Below, in pieces: positions 62,500 through 64,000 of a DNA stretch of 64,000 nt. The notes below the pieces were generated by a model, which worked only from the letters and a program-made list of their open reading frames with translations, was not told the origin of the DNA and made no database searches. Source of the stretch: Lucinisca nassula (taxonomy: Eukaryota; Mollusca; Bivalvia; Lucinida; Lucinidae); contig OY757017.1 in NCBI GenBank assembly GCA_963580285.1, positions 110,579,245-110,643,244 on the forward strand, in the 5' to 3' direction. The position numbers were made by a program, and so were the translations under genes. Numbering within the stretch: the stretch's first letter is position 1; each line of letters starts with the position of its first letter.

Positions 62500-63790
62500 C
62501 TATAACAGTCGTTTAAAGGTCATATACAAAGGTATAGAAATCCATTAAATTTAAAAAGACATTGATTATAGGAATCGAAGAGCGAAAACCGCATCAAATT
62601 ATCTTTATTAGTTTCCAAGATATTACAATTTGAAGTGTGAAATATTTCATGGAAACAGAGCAGCTTCAGACTGCCTCATTAATATTCATGAGGTATTCTA
62701 TGATGTCATAGATGCACATTAAAATTTTTAAACTTTTTAAATATGAAATACCTTGTGTTTTATAGACCTAAGGAACTGTAAAATCACCTATTTGAATTAT
62801 TTAAACTGATTTCAACTGATATGCTAAACAAGTTTTCCCAAATTTTCAATTGCAAACCTTAAATTCAAATTTTAAATATTTTTTAAAATAATTTAAATTC
62901 AAGTTTCTATTTTAGTAAGAGGATGATATAACATACAGAACTTAATGAACTATTCAAAAGGCTTGTAAAAACACTTACATTAGCTAGTTGGAATGAAATT
63001 TTGAATTAAAATGGTAGTTTTAAACATTTTTAAAAAATACTTTAATTGTAAATTTAAGCTTGAATTTTGAAATCTCATTTCTATCCTAAATTATGAACAA
63101 GATACACAGTAATCAAAGGGCATGAGAAAACTTTATTAGGCAACTGCAAAATGGAAAATATGGTAGTTTAAAATTATTTTTAAAAAGTTTAAAGCCACTA
63201 TGACATCACAGAATATTGCATTGTGGGTTAAAATCAAAGATATTTCAGGGGAGGCTACTCTCAGAGGAAAATAGACATGTATCAAATATAAATGCGCATA
63301 ACTTTGGAACGGATGGGAATTTTTTCATGCGGTTTTCAATAAAATGACCCTCCTTACATGTATGTCTGCTTTCATCCTGCTTCATACTAAGAATTTTAAA
63401 ATTTCTTTGTAATTGCTCTTTAACTAAAATGGTTTCTGCTTTGGACCCCAACAAAGTGCTATTAAGAGGTTGTAGTGTGTCCCATTGATCATTTCCTCGA
63501 TCACTATTGACTGAATATTTTGTTGCATCCAGTAAACAGAGGATGTAAATCATAGGTTTTTTTTTTCTGTTTAGAAATGTATTTTATTTTAATGATACTT
63601 TGATTTTATAGTTCAGTATTTGCCCTAAATATTCAGACACCTCAAACTCCTAGTTTGAAAAAAGTACAATTTGCTACCCGAAGTTTTGTCTGTAAATAGC
63701 TGGATGAGTAGCAAACATTGTAGACCTTGATGTCTGTCCAAATACATAGGGTAAATATGGTAGAGTGGAATTATTTTCTACCGAAATTTC
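62500..63790. other. No gene recognised
   Basis: AT-rich DNA with many ttttaaa words; no exon compatible with the NSUN2-like gene was found. Confidence 0.5.
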
Positions 63791-63792
63791 TA

Positions 63793-63935
63793 GAAGTCTA
63801 TTGTGTAGTGGTAAGCTACTTGCCTCATAAATTAAACCAGGGCATCTGCAGACTTTCAGATGAGTCATTAAATGGAGGTCCCGTCTCCATATGATTGTAG
63901 TGGTTGGTGGGATGTTAAAGTCAAAATTTCCCACA
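63793..63935 (+). mobile_element. SINE family B, old copy
   Basis: tctattgtgtagtggtaagc (A box), gactttcagatgagtcatta, ggtcccgtctccatatgatt, ggttggtgggatgttaaagt; about 20 percent diverged from 179-340. Confidence 0.65.
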
Positions 63936-64000
63936 GAGTCATTCTTTCCACTGTTTGATACAATGCTCCAGATGAAAGAATATACACTGCATCAGGCCTC

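Noticed and set aside
57783..64000. Further NSUN2-like exons downstream of exon 7
   Set aside because: No frame matching the expected next conserved blocks (N-D-x-D region, catalytic Cys motifs) was found; the gene probably continues outside the window.

Overview
The window is metazoan genomic DNA, AT-rich and dominated by repeats. The only host gene I can assemble is a spliced NSUN2-like gene with GT/AG introns. The rest is retrotransposons, tRNA-derived SINEs, TIR elements and MITEs, and minisatellite-bearing elements. This mix (GTCCGTC tracts behind a 5' hairpin, a CAAA-tailed SINE, a CACT-tailed tRNA-SINE, LINEs with TTCTA or GATTCT tails) suggests a marine lophotrochozoan, most likely a bivalve mollusc. 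That assignment is inference; nothing in the window names a species.

Layout. 0-9.5 kb: a tRNA-like cloverleaf, SINEs and one nearly complete non-LTR retrotransposon (about 1466-9472). Its ORF1 carries an RNase H1 (hybrid-binding plus catalytic domain), a coiled coil, an SGNH/GDSL hydrolase and an arginine-rich repeat tail. Its ORF2 carries an AP-type endonuclease and a reverse transcriptase split by a 4-bp duplication. 9.5-17 kb: a decayed RNase H-bearing LINE broken up by TIR transposons, including one with a 9-bp target duplication, a hAT-like one with a perfect 8-bp duplication and one with 107-bp TIRs. 17.5-18.8 kb: TC/AC microsatellites alternating with a conserved short sequence. 19-23 kb: a GC-rich TIR element inside a SINE, palindromic MITEs and inverted repeats. 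23-33 kb: direct repeats, LINE remnants of at least two types and a minisatellite-bearing Helentron-like element.

33.7-42.5 kb: one SINE copy is split by an 8.7-kb insertion with matching terminal inverted repeats and a TCAT duplication. Nested inside it are other minisatellite-bearing elements. 43.4-58 kb: a possible minus-strand first exon, then the plus-strand NSUN2-like gene, of which seven exons (45721-57782) are visible. Its introns are full of MITEs and SINEs, and it continues past the window. 58.3-61.7 kb: another Helentron-like element with tandem AGGTCA motifs, inserted between two T residues of a palindromic repeat whose uninterrupted form is preserved alongside. 62.5-64 kb: plain AT-rich DNA and one old SINE.

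The observations most worth following are: (i) the RNase H1/SGNH fusion in the LINE ORF1; (ii) several sequence-unrelated repeat families sharing one Helentron-like layout; (iii) direct repeats of the nuclear-receptor half-site AGGTCA in three of the minisatellite types; (iv) the 8.7-kb TIR element with a dispersed ATGTCCCCTCCAG motif; (v) the NSUN2-like protein with an altered SAM-binding motif I.
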